This document shows, in pieces, positions 25,461 to 38,500 of a stretch of DNA of 64,000 nucleotides; within the stretch, counting starts at the first letter, position 1, and each line of letters opens with the position of its first letter. This DNA is from Haemonchus contortus (Eukaryota > Nematoda > Chromadorea > Rhabditida > Trichostrongylidae). Under the pieces are notes generated by a model. That model had not been told where the DNA came from and did not search any database. It saw nothing but the letters and a program-made list of their open reading frames with translations. Where the stretch lies: positions 31,057,496-31,121,495 of the forward strand of contig LS997566.1 of assembly GCA_000469685.2 (NCBI GenBank), read 5' to 3'. The position numbers and the translations under genes were made by a program.

Positions 25461-27607
25461 TAGGCATCAGTTCCTCTTCTCGGTGTTGCCCGCTTTGAAG
25501 AATGCCTTAGACATCCCGTCACAGAACAATGAACGAAGGAGCATTGCAGACCATAACGCTTTCCTGCCCTGACGACTGAGAAAGAATCCTTCTGCTTGGT
25601 GCAATTTTCAGGCACCATCCTTTCTTCATGATCTACCAACCTTCAGTAGTATGTCAGTCACTTCGTCACAAATCCGCAGCGAGCCATCAAACAAATGAAA
25701 AAATTTGCAAAATGCAAGAACAAATTTTGTGAGAAAGTTGCCAACATTTCACACAAGAAGTTATTCGATAGGTTTATTATTGAATTGAAGAGTGGAAAAA
25801 GCGTGGCCGTCAAAGCATCTGATTCCAAAAAAACGGTGCAACAAATTTTGGTCTAGTATCGTAACACTTAAGTCCACAAACCATCCTCACTCCACTGACC
25901 ACGTTAAAAAAGTCGGCTGAAAGCATACTCTATTATGAAAATTAATGGTAAAGAAAGAGGTAAAGTGCAAGCAGAACTCAACTCATCACCCACGGAACAC
26001 CATTCTTTTGGGTCTGGAAGAAACTTTGCCCTTCTTATTGCTGTAAAATCACGCCCTCATTAGCTACTTTAAGTTTTTCTGATTGATATTCTTTAGCAAT
26101 ACATCATTAATTGTCAAAAAACCAACCTTTTCTTTTCATCAGCCTTTTTCTCGGCAGCAGCGCTAAAAACGCTTGGAATCACCGAGCACACCATCAATAA
26201 AGCGAGCTGAATGAAGCAAATTTTACTTTATGGCATCGCCTTCACAGATTTCCCTGCAGGAACTTAAGAGAGCCACCAACCAGCAGTAAAGGAAGCGAGA
26301 AATAATGCGCCATTGTTGCCCTTACTACCTGCAACGAATCAATGTCACTGGAATACGGCAACAAATACAGCAGGATTGTATCAATGAGGGTGATAGAAAT
26401 TGAAAATGATGACGTCTCAAATAAAAAGCCTCTACGTAAAGTTAAACCAACTGAGTTACTTCTAAATTCCGGAGTTGATTTCTTTTACCTGTCTACAACT
26501 GTTCTCTAGCTGCTGATTATCGCATCCGGGCCCTTGCTGGAACTAGCACGAGATCAAACATAGTAGCATCTTTACGCATCAAATGATACACCACCTGCAG
26601 TTCCCTCAAAGCCGCTGCTGGACGCTCCCTTCCTTTACTAGCAACCAGCAGCGGCAGTTTCGCATTGATGTGCCTACTGGATAATGGAAAAATGAATTTT
26701 CACAGTTTTGAGACAATTTTGCTGCGTAGCTTCATTAATTATTGTATTGATCTGATTCGAGTACAGTGGGAAATATTGTTACAGCCGGATCCAATCCGCT
26801 CGGTGCTTCTCTACTATAGACCAGAAACCTCAAAAGAACTTCAAAGCGCTCAAACTAGACCTCGAGGTTGTAGTTTGCAAGCCATGAAATTAAGAAAGCA
26901 TGAGGAAAAAGAGCCATGCATTCGTTGTACCAATGGAAGTGTAGACTTTGACACGCTGTAATAGTAACAGTTCAACTTATATACGCCTCTGAGAATCATG
27001 TTCTCTAAAACACAGCACTATTTCATACGTCTGCCACCAACTTGAACAAGCGATTAATGGTGGAAAAGTGGTTCCATGCATTCAACTCTAGTTATAATTC
27101 TTTTGCTACTCTTCCGTCAAACATGGAATATGAATGAGCTCTCAGTGGGATGCATTAGGCCCTTTTTCTCCATTAACTTGCTCCCAACTTCAATTTGCGC
27201 AAGTTTCCTTCGTTTAAACTATTGAGAGATGATTTTTCAATGGCGTTTCGAGCATGTTTGGCTTTCCTTCAATTATCTATAGTTACACATATGTCAGCGT
27301 TGGTATGAGTTGAGCAGTCTCACGTTAGAAGCGTACTCAAATATGAATCTGCACTCATGCAATAACACAGTGGATGTCAAGAAATCTTTGCTACAGATCG
27401 AAGACAAAATGCTCCAAATTACGAGATACGCGGGGCAGGGGCTGATTTGTAAGAATACCTGAACCCATCAAAAACCGATATTACGGGCGATGCGGAACCG
27501 GAGCCAGGGACCAGACTTTCGGACGACCTCAGTTAATAGTTTCCATCCTGGAGGAGGGGTCCCCTGAAGCAATTTCTGGCCCGACCTAGGTAGGTCACAA
27601 CGCATAC
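25461..27607. other. no gene seen
   Basis: The longest ORF (26665-26961 plus, 98 codons) has no motif. No terminal repeats were recognised. Confidence 0.4.
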
Positions 27608-27893
27608 ATAATAAAAAAAGATGAAGTCTGGATGCTTAATCGATTCCGTCTGAGGAATGCGTATACGCATTTAACTTCCATTCAGAACAGTAGTAGCGTA
27701 ATGAGTGCGTAGGTAGCCTATACAATGACTGGCGATGGTCAGCCGATGTACAAGTCAGAACTTTTATCCTCCCAGGCGAGTCTATTACCAATTGACCGAC
27801 CTCGAAGGGATGGAAGGCTTGGTTGGCTTAGGCGCTTATCGATCCGAGAACCGAGTTCGTGACCGTGCGAGAGTGAAGTCTGCCACTTGTCAA
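27608..27893 (-). repeat. short dispersed repeat family, copy F
   Basis: Reverse-oriented full copy: AACTTCCATTCAGAACAGTA, CGATGGTCAGCCGATGTACA, TTTTATCCTCCCAGGCGAGT, AATTGACCGACCTCGAAGGG and TTGGTTGGCTTAGGCGCTTA on the plus strand. It abuts an (AT)n microsatellite at its 5' end. Confidence 0.78.

Positions 27894-27895
<2 letters not shown>

Positions 27896-27931
<36 letters not shown>
27896..27931. repeat. (AT)n microsatellite
   Basis: About 18 uninterrupted AT units next to dispersed-repeat copy F. The Ile/Tyr ORFs crossing it on both strands are artefacts. Confidence 0.95.
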
Positions 27932-27933
<2 letters not shown>

Positions 27934-28101
27934 ATGACCATGAGGAATTTTGAGCTCAGGGTGCCAACAAATAGTTCCTCGAACACACGTCAACTTCAAC
28001 GCTGCTCCTATGCTTTCTTGAAAATGTTCTTCTTATAAGTTGAAAGGGTAAATGAAGGAATACAGGGTGCGCTGGGGTGACATGAAGGGGTGACATATAT
28101 A

Positions 28102-29342
28102 CAGGGTGCGATAAATATGGTAGCAAAAAAATTAGACCACAGGAACCGCAGCTTATATTGATACATGTGAATTCATGTGAGTTATTTACTACACATCGCA
28201 TCTACAGAACAAGCTCACGGTGATCTTTTGTAACCGTCTCCTGTAGTAATTGTGGCTCAAAGACCCTTTAGCTACTCATCGACGGTGACACGCAGAGTTT
28301 CTTGAGAAATTTCAGCCCGGGCTTTTTTAATGATTTTTTAGGAGCAGCAACAGTACGCGTTTGGAAATTCAGGCTTTCCTATCCAGTATGGACTATACCT
28401 ACCGACCCATAACATTGTGGTCCGAAAAATTCATAGGAAGACTGGAAGCTGGGAAAAAATCGCAAACATTTCCTCAGCACCAGTCTTGATCTTTTCCCAA
28501 TCGTGAGCAAGTGCGTAGTTTTCAGAACGTCCCCCTGGAAAAATCTTTGACCTTCAGCTGCATCCTTTCAGAAAGAGTGGTTCGGATTACTTTTCGTGCT
28601 TTTCTTGTCTAAAGTTTGCGATATCGCTCTGGTGGTAGATATTCTAGCTCAAACCATCATGAAAGAGGGAGAACGGCTACGAGGGGCGATCTGACTCTTT
28701 TCAGCGGCTTCAGCACCCGTAGTATGAAATATGCGTATACTCTGAAATCTCAACATTTCTTCTACGCTGAACACCCTTTAGTCAGGAACAAGTGTGGCGA
28801 AGCGTGTGCCGCGCCCAAGTAACGCGCAGCATCTGTTTTTCCTCTCCAACTTATTCACGTCGATAAGCTTATAAAGCTTCCGAATCCTGTCTGGGTACAA
28901 TATGTTTCTACTCGTGCTAGACTCTTCTCATTGGATTAGAACATACAAACAAATCAGCAGTCATTTTCTCGTGTTTTTGAATGTTCCGCAGCGCACTCCT
29001 TAGCAAGCAATTGATTAGCAAAAGGGGTAGTATGTGAGATAAGCCGACCGTTTTGGATATGTCGTTGATCCGTCTACGCATCGCGATTCAAGAGACTGCC
29101 ATGTGGGAAATGTTGAAACAAGGAGCGATCCCGGATCAAAGACTCGATCAAAGACGTAACGGCTGGTGCATGTCCGGCTCCACCGTTTATCGAGATATAC
29201 CGACTTGAGAGCACCAAAGTAGATATGTAGCCTAAGGTATATCGTAAACATAAGGGAAGGTGCAGATTTGGAGAAACCCCCCAAACAAGAAAGGAAATTA
29301 CGGGTGTCCGAAAAGTTGTTACGAAATTTATGGCTCACCCTG
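28102..29342 (+). mobile_element. candidate Tc1-like element with CAGGGTG ends
   Basis: CAGGGTGCGATAAAT at 28102 faces ATTTATGGCTCACCCTG ending at 29342, an imperfect inverted repeat 1.24 kb apart. A further CAGGGTGC at 28067 and GCACCCTG at about 29797 form an outer pair, so one copy may lie inside another. A plus-strand piece near 29060 (SLIRLRIAIQETAMWEML) recalls the C-terminal helix of Tc1-type transposases. There is no intact ORF and the flanking target duplication is unclear. Confidence 0.5.
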
Positions 29343-30099
29343 AATATATTCTCTTACAGGCTTCGAAAAGGCGATTACGCCGAAACATGAACTGTAAATA
29401 AATTGCTCTTAATAATCTCGGAGGCTTCGCCAACTCACGACAAATTTGTTTGGATTATGCCGAGATTAATTGAAAGTCGGTCATGGGGAATGCTGCACTC
29501 TACTTTGGTTATACCTGTCATTGCGAATATGCAAACCTTCTGAGAAATTTCAGAGCATTTGTAGCACATTTCACCTACCCAAAAACCGTAAGACTTCAAG
29601 TGAGGCAACAGATTCCTTCTATCGCTCCAGGGCAGTGAGCAAGTGTAGTCGAGAAGTCCAGGACCAAAAGTCATGCAAAAAATAAATAAATGGTGCCATA
29701 TGGTGCCAGAACTATCATGAGACATCATAGTATTGTCACCTGGTTACTTTTTCTACCTATCCCTCCGTAATCTACATCACTCAAAAAAATGACAAGGCAG
29801 CACCCTGAATATGAAATGTGAAGGATGGAGTGACTCTCCCTTTTACAGATCTCTTATCAGCACTCGCCTATCATTATTCCCGTTTCTGTGACCGACCATC
29901 TACTATTCTCTTTTAAATACATCAGAATTTCGTGGAAAAAAGAAGAAGCACACAACTAATCGGTAGTTCTCATCTTCTCCGTTTCCTTGTCACTGCCCAG
30001 TAACTGTAAGCAACTTCTGTAATCAACCAGGCGGCTACGCACGCTCTCGCGCGCTAGGGGCTCTAGCCATGAGAGACGGAGCCGCATGACCTGATTTTC

Positions 30100-30890
30100 A
30101 TTATATACCTTTATCGGATTTATAAGTTTCCGCTCAAACCCCGCCTCCTGCGGGCGGAGTCTGGTCCTGCCACCACCATAAGTTTCCCGTCGCGGTGTCT
30201 GCACTCCTACCGAGTTTGAACTTTCTAGGTCCACTGAGACAGAATTAGAAATTGCCACCAAGACCCCGCCCCTTGTGGGCGTAGTCTGGTTTTACTACCC
30301 ACCATAAGTTTCCCCATCACGATATCTGTACTCCTACCAAGTTTGAACTTTTTAGGTCCATGGGGACATGAGTTATGAATTTTCGCCCAAACCCCCCCTT
30401 GTGGGCGGAGTCTTGTTCTGCGACATACTATAAGTTCTGCCACCATGGCGCCTGTTTTCATACCAAATTTGAACTTTCTAGGTCCATGGAGACATGATTT
30501 ATGAATTTCCGCCCAAGCCCCGCCCCTTGGGGGCGGAGTCTGGTTCTGCCACACACTCTAAGTTCTGTCACCATGGCGCCTGTATTCATACCAAGTTTGA
30601 ACTTCCTAGGTCCATGGAGACACGAGTTATGAATTTTCGCCCGAACCCCGCCCCTTGTGGACGGAGTCTGGTTTTGCCACACACTCTAAGTTCTGCCACC
30701 ATGGCGCCTGTATTCATACCAAGTTTGAACTTTCTAGGTCCATGGAGACATGAGTTATGAATTTCCGCCCAAACCCCGCCCCTTGTGGGCGGAGTCTGGT
30801 TCTGCCACACACTATAAGTTTTGCTTACATGGCGCCTGTACTCCTACCAAGATTGAACTTTCTAGGTCCATGGGAACTGGAGTTATGGAT
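30100..30890. repeat. 128-bp tandem repeat, about six units
   Basis: The same block recurs with starts near 30132, 30254, 30385, 30511, 30639 and 30767. Spacings are 122, 131, 126, 128 and 128 bp. Each unit has CCCCGCCCCTTGTGGGCGGA (a short hairpin), CCATGGCGCCTGTATTCATA, CCAAGTTTGAACTTTCTAGG and GAGACATGAGTTATGAATTT. The three central units are the most alike. The repeated-looking ORFs on both strands (WQNQTP..., NFRPNPAPCG...) are read-throughs: 128 is not a multiple of three, so each unit shifts frame. Confidence 0.93.
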
Positions 30891-31342
30891 TTTCGTATAT
30901 AAATGTAAGAAGGGATGTGAGCTTAGAGGCACGCTCCGCGGGCCTCCGCTGACGTCATTTATGCTGGAGATACCTTCGACAGTACCTCTCCTATATCAAC
31001 TTTTCCCTGCTTTGTTGGCTTTCTCCGAACCGAGTTATAAATGTTTTCATAAAGCATTGCATTTCTGGAGAACGCCCCGCCCATCGGGGGTGGGTCTCCC
31101 CAGTTCGATCTAACTTACCAATGCACACCCCTAGCCACCTTTAGACTCCAGTTTTGAAGCCGTCTTGTTACTGAATTTGAAATCATGGTCCTCGGTAGGG
31201 CTCATTTCGATGCACGCCACGCCCACTGTGGGCGGGGCTCCGCCAAGCTGATGTGTGATTTATACTTCTCGAGACCTGGCCCACCCATCCCACACTTGAC
31301 CCGGTCTCTCCAGGCAGATCTAAAGGAGCTAAGGAATTTCGT

Positions 31343-31904
<562 letters not shown>

Positions 31905-31920
31905 TAAGCGCTTTATAGTA

Positions 31921-32639
31921 AGTAGGATGACCTCCAAATCTGTCACTCCATTTACAACTTACATATTGCCCTCTGACAAATTTAACATTAGATCGCTCAC
32001 TACTAAGTGCCAGCCTTAGTAGAGCAAATTACCCTAGGAGCGCTACACATATTCGCTATCAACACACTAACTTAACACAAATAACTGTCACGACTTCAGT
32101 GTTAATGCGGCTGGCGCGTACATTAAGTATGTCCTACCTTCTAAGGCTCAATGAGTCATAACCTTTGTGTCACTCCCCTCTATCAGTGTTTGATTCGTGT
32201 ATTTTTGTTGGGACACAAAGTGTATGTATTTACAGATTGTCCCAAGATTATGAGCGCCGGAATTTAGAAACATGCAGAACTAAAATTGCAGTTGATTGCC
32301 TACTCGGATGAGGGGAAACACGCATACCTTTATCGCTTCTTCTGACGTGGAAATTTCTACGGGAAAGGCAATCGTTAACCAAGAATATGATCGCATTCTG
32401 GTTAGAAATATCGAAAGTGCGATTTCTCACGCAAAAGTTGGTATAAGAACAGCAAAATGATGTTTATTGAGGGAACAAAGAAAACTGGTGAGCCATCATC
32501 ACCATCGTAGTCCGACCCGTACTTAAGCAGGGGCACTAATACATAAGGAAGAAGAGGAAGCGTCTGCCTCTCCAAAAATTGGCATTAATAGTGTTGGAAG
32601 TATCGGGGGATTTGGGCCGGTGTAACGACGGCGTTGATG
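31921..32639. other. no gene seen
   Basis: Lies between the microsatellite and the helicase remnant. The part nearest 32640 may be decayed 3' sequence of the helicase copy, but no motif was recognised. Confidence 0.4.
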
Positions 32640-33820
32640 GGGTCGGCCCAATGCAACAGGGTATTCCATATCGGTACTTCGCGAAGGAGGCAGCTTGGTC
32701 CAAGATGAATTGACCATGTCGACACCGAGTTACGGCGACGTTTAGGCGTCAATAGCCCTTGGTGAATTCGGCATCTGGATCCTGAGAAAACTTTGTTTTC
32801 GTAGTTGATGGGGTTACCACTTTCTTTTCGCGTCCTTGGACTGAGTCGACCGTGGAGAGTTCAAAGCCGAGATCGCCCATTTCTTCTTTCACGTGGCGAT
32901 TCTGTTCCCTTAAAAAGTTATTACGTATATGCTTTGCGGGGTAATTCCTGCCTCAATCAGCCGTTGTAGGAGGTGGCGGCAAACGATGGCCTCATCCTCG
33001 TTGTACAAGGATTTACTGGGGTTCGGATGGTTGTACCTCTCGCATCTATGAACATAAAGCGGATGTCGGGGAGGGAAAGCGCATCCTTGAGAGAAGGAGA
33101 CGACGTGCCTTCGCGATCCCGCTTGCGAGAGCTCCACCGTAGGCGATAACATTGGAGAGGGCTATCAGTGCGGAGTGAGGCCTGAAAGTGGTAGCTAGTG
33201 GAGCTACTGGGACTACCAGGAAGTTTAGGTGAAGGCTCATGACGCTGCGTGCGTCATGAAGGGCTGGATTGGAGTTTGGCAGACATTTAAGGTGCGGGCC
33301 AACTGATGGATGTCGCCAATATAAACGTGGCGAGCGTGAGACAAACGCTCTGCGATAGTCAAGGGGGCCGGCTCCGGTATCCGCGAGGACTCATCACCTA
33401 TTACGGCAGTAAAGGAGAGAATGAAGGACTCAAAGATTCCGGAGCGCGCCGTTATTGACGAGGGAGGAAGTAGTCATACATAATACCGAGGGTCGGCTTT
33501 AACAATGCGCTTGAGCGGTTCCGCCACCTCATATTCCTCCTTCTCGTCATCCGTCATGTCCGTGATCGCTTCGAGGTTGCCGATGTAATTTTCGATCATA
33601 GTGCGATATCGTTTGAAGCGTCTGCATGCTTCTCCGGAAACTGGTACCTAAATGTGTCCGCCAGAGTAAGGAGCACCTTGCTGAGATCCACCGGTGTGGG
33701 CGTGAGATTATCCGCTGTAGCCGTGCCCGAGATGTGACGAACCACTTTCATTTCGGGAAAATCGCCTAACGATAGAAGCGTTTCTGTGAATTGAGCTACC
33801 GCCGCGTTCGTCAACGTGGT
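32640..33820 (-). pseudogene. SF1 (DNA2/NAM7/UPF1-type) helicase remnant
   Basis: Pieces on the minus strand follow superfamily 1 helicase order: TLTNAAVAQFTETLLSLGD (motif Ia region), VIGDESSRIPEPA (motif II/III neighbourhood), HARHVYIGDIHQLA (motif III, GDxxQL), LATTFRPHSALIALSNVIAY (motif IV, normally TxFRMHPxL..LPN), YNEDEAIVCRHLLQRLIEAG with ITPQSIYVITF, LSTVDSVQGREKK (motif V) and RLNVAVTRCRHGQF (motif VI). The Walker A segment is missing upstream. Frame changes occur near 33596 and 33270 and an in-frame stop lies near 33480. It is a 5'-truncated dead copy, perhaps of a multicopy nematode helicase family. Cellular function cannot be assigned. Confidence 0.8.
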
Positions 33821-35033
33821 ATACATACGTATGTATAATGCAAAATATATAACTTTATAAACATCTATATCTACAGGCAAAACCCGAACCGAAAAAAGAG
33901 TCAGAGAATCCGTGAAAAGGAGCATGCGCACATCATTAGGATATGTATTTCACCCAAGAACTTCCAGAAGTCTGACAAATCCTTGTTTACGTCGCTCCTA
34001 GGCGAGCTGGATACCGATTAGCCGTCTCTATACTTAACTGGGTTTAATCCTAGGAACGCAAATCTGCTGCAGACGCTGCTTGACTATACTCTCTATATAG
34101 GAAGTGAGTTCAATTTTAATTGATTTTTTTAAAAATTTTTCTTACTTATTCAGACATTCGAGCGAAAAAAGCTCAGATACGTAGAATTGCAAAAGTGATG
34201 GTGTACGTCCTAAACAGGAGAATTTGGGAAACGAGGATTTCATAATTAATGGAACAATAAATTAAGCGATACCCACAACTAACCAAACCTTTTCGGTGCT
34301 TCTCCAAGTCTTCACTCGAACGACTTCTTGATGAGAACGCTAAAAAGACGGATTCAACCGAATTGCTATGTGCTGGTAGAAAGATCAATATACTCCCATT
34401 CCTCTTTATGGAATCTCCAGTTTTCTGGGAATGCGCATTCTGTCTAAAGCAGTCGTGTAGATATGGCGCTCCAATACAAACACATTTTTTTCGTGCGACG
34501 ACGTTTCACGCAACGGGACGTAGGCCGCGATTTATACAATTTTTGATTTTTCAAAGCGGTGATTGTAAAGTGGAGACTTGTCTGCTCTGCTCGTTCCATT
34601 TTTTTTTACTCTTGTTGTGATTTGTGCCATTAAATTCTCGAGTATGAATAGCCTTGTGTAAGACAGTAGCGGAAAGACAAGTTATGACTGATTCTGAAGA
34701 TGTTACTCATGATTCATGATTTTCGTTTATCGCATATCATTTTTCCTTCTCTTTCTACGTTCTTCTATATTTCTTAAAATTCTTGTTGCGATTACTGCCA
34801 ACAAACTCACGGGTATGAACAGCTTCAAGAAAGGCAGTAGTGTAGTGACAAATATTGTCCGAGTCTAAAAAGTTTTAAAAATTATTCGGAAATCACAGTT
34901 TTCTTAATTTTCTTTCGTCATTTTTTTTACTTATTTCTTTCACTGGTTCTTATGAACATTCACTTAGTTATTACTTCTTCGTGGGTGAACACGTACTTGG
35001 TGGAAGGGGCTTCGCTCTTGTCCTGCATTGTAG
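33821..35033. other. no gene; weak local duplication
   Basis: Two similar segments about 170 bp apart (around 34610-34680 and 34780-34855) share TGTTG.GATT...TGCCA, then TCTCGAGTATGAATAG or CTCACGGGTATGAACAG, then GGCAGTAG. A trace recurs near 34985. Otherwise nothing was recognised. Confidence 0.5.
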
Positions 35034-35186
35034 TTTTTTTCTCAAAGCCTTAAGAGGGAAAACGATCCTAGGGTGGGTGTGGCGGTTTAACTTCGTACAA
35101 AAAGGTGGTATGGTGTAAGAACTGGATATTCAATTTACTCACCCACCCGGTGCTTTTTGCCTCTTAAGGCATAGTTTGAAAAAAAA
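35034..35186. repeat. foldback (inverted repeat) of about 150 bp
   Basis: CTCAAAGCCTTAAGAGGGAA then GGGTGGGTG on the left pairs with CACCCACCC then TTGCCTCTTAAGGCATAGTT on the right, about 50 nt per arm with gaps and flanking T-run/A-run ends. It is a small foldback element or a transcribed hairpin 370 bp upstream of the mel-28 start. Confidence 0.75.
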
Positions 35187-35539
35187 GGTTCCCTTGTTGG
35201 CTAAGAAACGTTCCTAAGCACCATTGTGGGGTACCGAAGACCCTCCTACCCCTCCTTCTCTGCGCTCTAGCGCTGCGCTCAATGTTGAATAAGCCTTTTT
35301 TCGCCCGAATTTAATACTTTAGAAAATTGTCGGGTTGAGGGGACTACACCATAGCACTATGTTCAATTTAGACTCCTCTTTTGTCATGACGCTGTTTTGT
35401 TAGAGCGATTTTTCGAAAACTCACTCTGAATTACCATCGCTTAACGCAGCTCACGAAAAAAAAACGTCATTTTTATTTTGTTTGTTGAAAAAGTTTCCTT
35501 TTCCACACGAACCCCAGAATTTGTTGCTATATTAATGCA

Positions 35540-35554
35540 CTGTTTAGATTAGGA
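35540..35554 (+). promoter_or_regulatory. mel-28: likely spliced-leader acceptor of mel-28
   Basis: CTGTTTAG ends at 35547, seven bases before the ATG at 35555. No other plausible 5' exon was found upstream. Nematode spliced leaders join at such U-rich AG sites just ahead of the start codon. This is an inference from position. Confidence 0.5.
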
Positions 35555-38500
35555 ATGCCACTAAATAGAGTTCCGGTCCCCTTGCGGCAAAAGTTCCTTC
35601 CACATCATGGAGGATATGAAATCGATTACTCGAAGCATATCAATTACCCAGATGATTACGATTGTGAAGTCAAATACTTGATGAATTGCTCTGGTGAGGG
35701 CTACGAGTATTACTCTTCATGTTTTTCATTTTTTAATATTTTCCTATTATTTTACTTATTTCTGTTTATTACTTATTGTTTCAGCTTCAAGTCTCTTTGA
35801 ATTCACCGAAAAGTTGCTTTTTTCAGGCGAATTCACCTATTATGTTGCACTCTTTTATGCAAATTCACTTACACTACGGTATATCTCTGAAACCGGTTTG
35901 GAGTCGCACTATCTCTTCAGTGAAGAATTGAGTATCAAGGATATTGGTTATTTTCGGAATGCTGGTAAGTTGGTTGCATTTTTTATCCGTAATCAGAATC
36001 CTATCAGTCATTTGCAGACGATGAGCTCTGCCTTGTTGTTGCCTTAAACAGCTCGAACATCAGTATTCATCCTCATTGTGCCGCTTTCCTTCGCTGGGGT
36101 GGAGCACGGTTCCAGCTTATTCAGAAAGTTGCGTTCGAACAAGAGGTAGAGCAAAATACTTATAATCGCCAGTCTTCCCACAGATATCTTAATTATTCTC
36201 CCACTTCTCTTATACGAATTTTGGACGTTGGCCCTCTACTTCTTGCCCAACTTTTTCACCTCCATCACTTCTTTGGAGTATTATTACCGAATTCAGATTT
36301 GTTGCCTTAAAATCATCGCTGATGAGCAAAATATCGACCAACTTGCGCCTACGCTTCATCACAAAATGTCCATCTGGCCTCACATTATATCTGTTGGTAG
36401 GACCTTAGTCATTTCACCGGTCGTCTTGAACTCAAATGAACGTTCTGAAGTCTTGAATTGCAGGTACTCATTTTGCTCGATGTTATCTATTTCACTTCCC
36501 TTCTCCCGAACAATATAAGGGACACGATCCACGGGTACCGCTCAAAATAAAACTGACCGATGGGCTGAGTTAGTTGGATTCTTTTTTACGGCGTATTCTT
36601 CGTATTTATTTATTATTACTCATATTGTTACTTGTGAATGTGGGTCGTATTGATATATAATTCAGATTGACATAGTTTTTTTAGCAGTTAGGCGAGCAAA
36701 TTAATTGCTCGTGGACCTTTTCGAGGCCGTCACTTCATCATCTTGAAAATAGTAAAAACTCTTCAAGATGATGAAGAGGCGTAGTATCCATGTAGTGGAT
36801 GAACGCATATAAGGCCTTATCCTACTTGAACAGCACTTTTAAGTTCGAAAGGCGAATTGGCATCAATTAGCAATCTCCAGCGAACCTTTTCAATAAGAGA
36901 TTTCGAAAAAATTCCATACCTAATTGATGTCAACTTCTGGCTCATTTTATCCAGCACTCTTGCTGCTGGTTAGGATCACTAGGCTCATATAACTGTATTT
37001 TAGTAGTTATGCTTTCATAATCGCTTGAATATAAATCGATCACGTTTTGTGACCATCATTTCCCAAGAGGCACTGAATCACTGCAGACTTTTAGTATAGC
37101 TCATGGTATATTGCATGTCGCTTGAACAGTAACGAATTCTTGAACGGTGCTGCTATTGTTTTAGTTGTATGCATATTACGTCGCAAATCTTGAACATAGC
37201 TATTGCTTTCAATAGTGTCCTGCTAATCCTTTTACATTGCCATTTCAGAGCCCTTTCGATATGGTGACGAGTTCGTTTATAGCTCCGCGAACCCAGATTC
37301 AGGATACACCGAGTCGAAAAAGTTGAAGATAGGTAAGTTCTAGGGTGAAGAAGCATTTTCTTGGTTTTAATCCAAATACCGTATTTACCTGCTGTCAATT
37401 CACGTGTTTAAGAGTCAGTTTCTGTGACGTGCGTCGGCTTCCTCGAAAAGTGCCGTGTTGTATTGGTTGGTTTCTCTTTTGGTGGGATCATGTCCATATC
37501 TTTGACGGAGAGTCCTATCATGTGAGTCTCTACTAATTGCAATTCGGTTCAAGCGGAGAGTTTATTTTTGTATTCCTATGGTTTCAAACTCCGTCTATTA
37601 AAGTAAACAAATTTAATTCGTGTTGATGTGATATCATTGGATTTATCTGGTTCAGAGATCCTTTGATGTATCCGTGTAGCGCACCTGTACAGTTCATTGC
37701 TCCGTTGGAGCCCGACGACGATCCACGCATGCACTTGTGGTTCTTCGTAGCGTATAGGTAGTTTCAGCCGCTTATGTGTCATTACTATGAATTATGATTT
37801 AATTCATCTTTCCGATCCACTTGCAATTCAGCTCAACAAAAGCTAAACCTTTGCAACTCTGCTTGTATGAAGTAATGTTCGGTGAAGATGAGTGCTTACC
37901 ATTGTCTGAGCGTACTTGGTTGAAGCCTAGGATCGGAATCAAGCTAGTGGTTTGTCACAATTCTTTTATTTTTTGCTCTTTGGTTCTTATTTTTTATGGA
38001 AGACAGTGCATTTTTATCCCAGTTGATGAAGGAACATTCCATTCATGTCGAATACTAATAGATTACGTTCACTATCGCAAAATATGACCAAAAGAAAACT
38101 GCTCGAAGCAGTGAAAGCATCATCATCACGTAAATTATGACTGCTATGACAATCTTGGAGAATGGTATGCTGCGTAATCCCCATCCTTATTTTCCGGAAT
38201 TAGCACCAGCCGACTTCACCTGATATAACTCGTTCCAACCTTGATGTAGCACCTTCACGACAAGAAATCCGGTGATCAGACAGGATTAGAAAGCATAATT
38301 AGTCATTAATGTTTGAAAAAGTGAAAATTTTGATATAAGTTCTTCTGACGATTCTTATAGTTGACAAAAAATAAAATAATGTCCTGAAAAGAAGTGAAGA
38401 AGAACTTTCTATTCAGTTTTTCGCACATCCATCGCTTTGACTTGCAGGTTGTTATGAGGAAGCTTTTGCGGCGCATTCGAAAGATATAGGAGACTATGGC

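Noticed and set aside
26665..26961. 98-codon plus-strand ORF as a possible small gene
   Set aside because: No motif, no leader acceptor and no supporting neighbour; length is within chance.
27735..27999. Ile-Tyr repeat ORFs on both strands
   Set aside because: Produced by the (AT)n microsatellite.
30225..31113. Several overlapping repetitive ORFs on both strands (WQNQTP..., NFRPNPAPCG...)
   Set aside because: They come from the 128-bp tandem repeat, whose length shifts frame at every unit.
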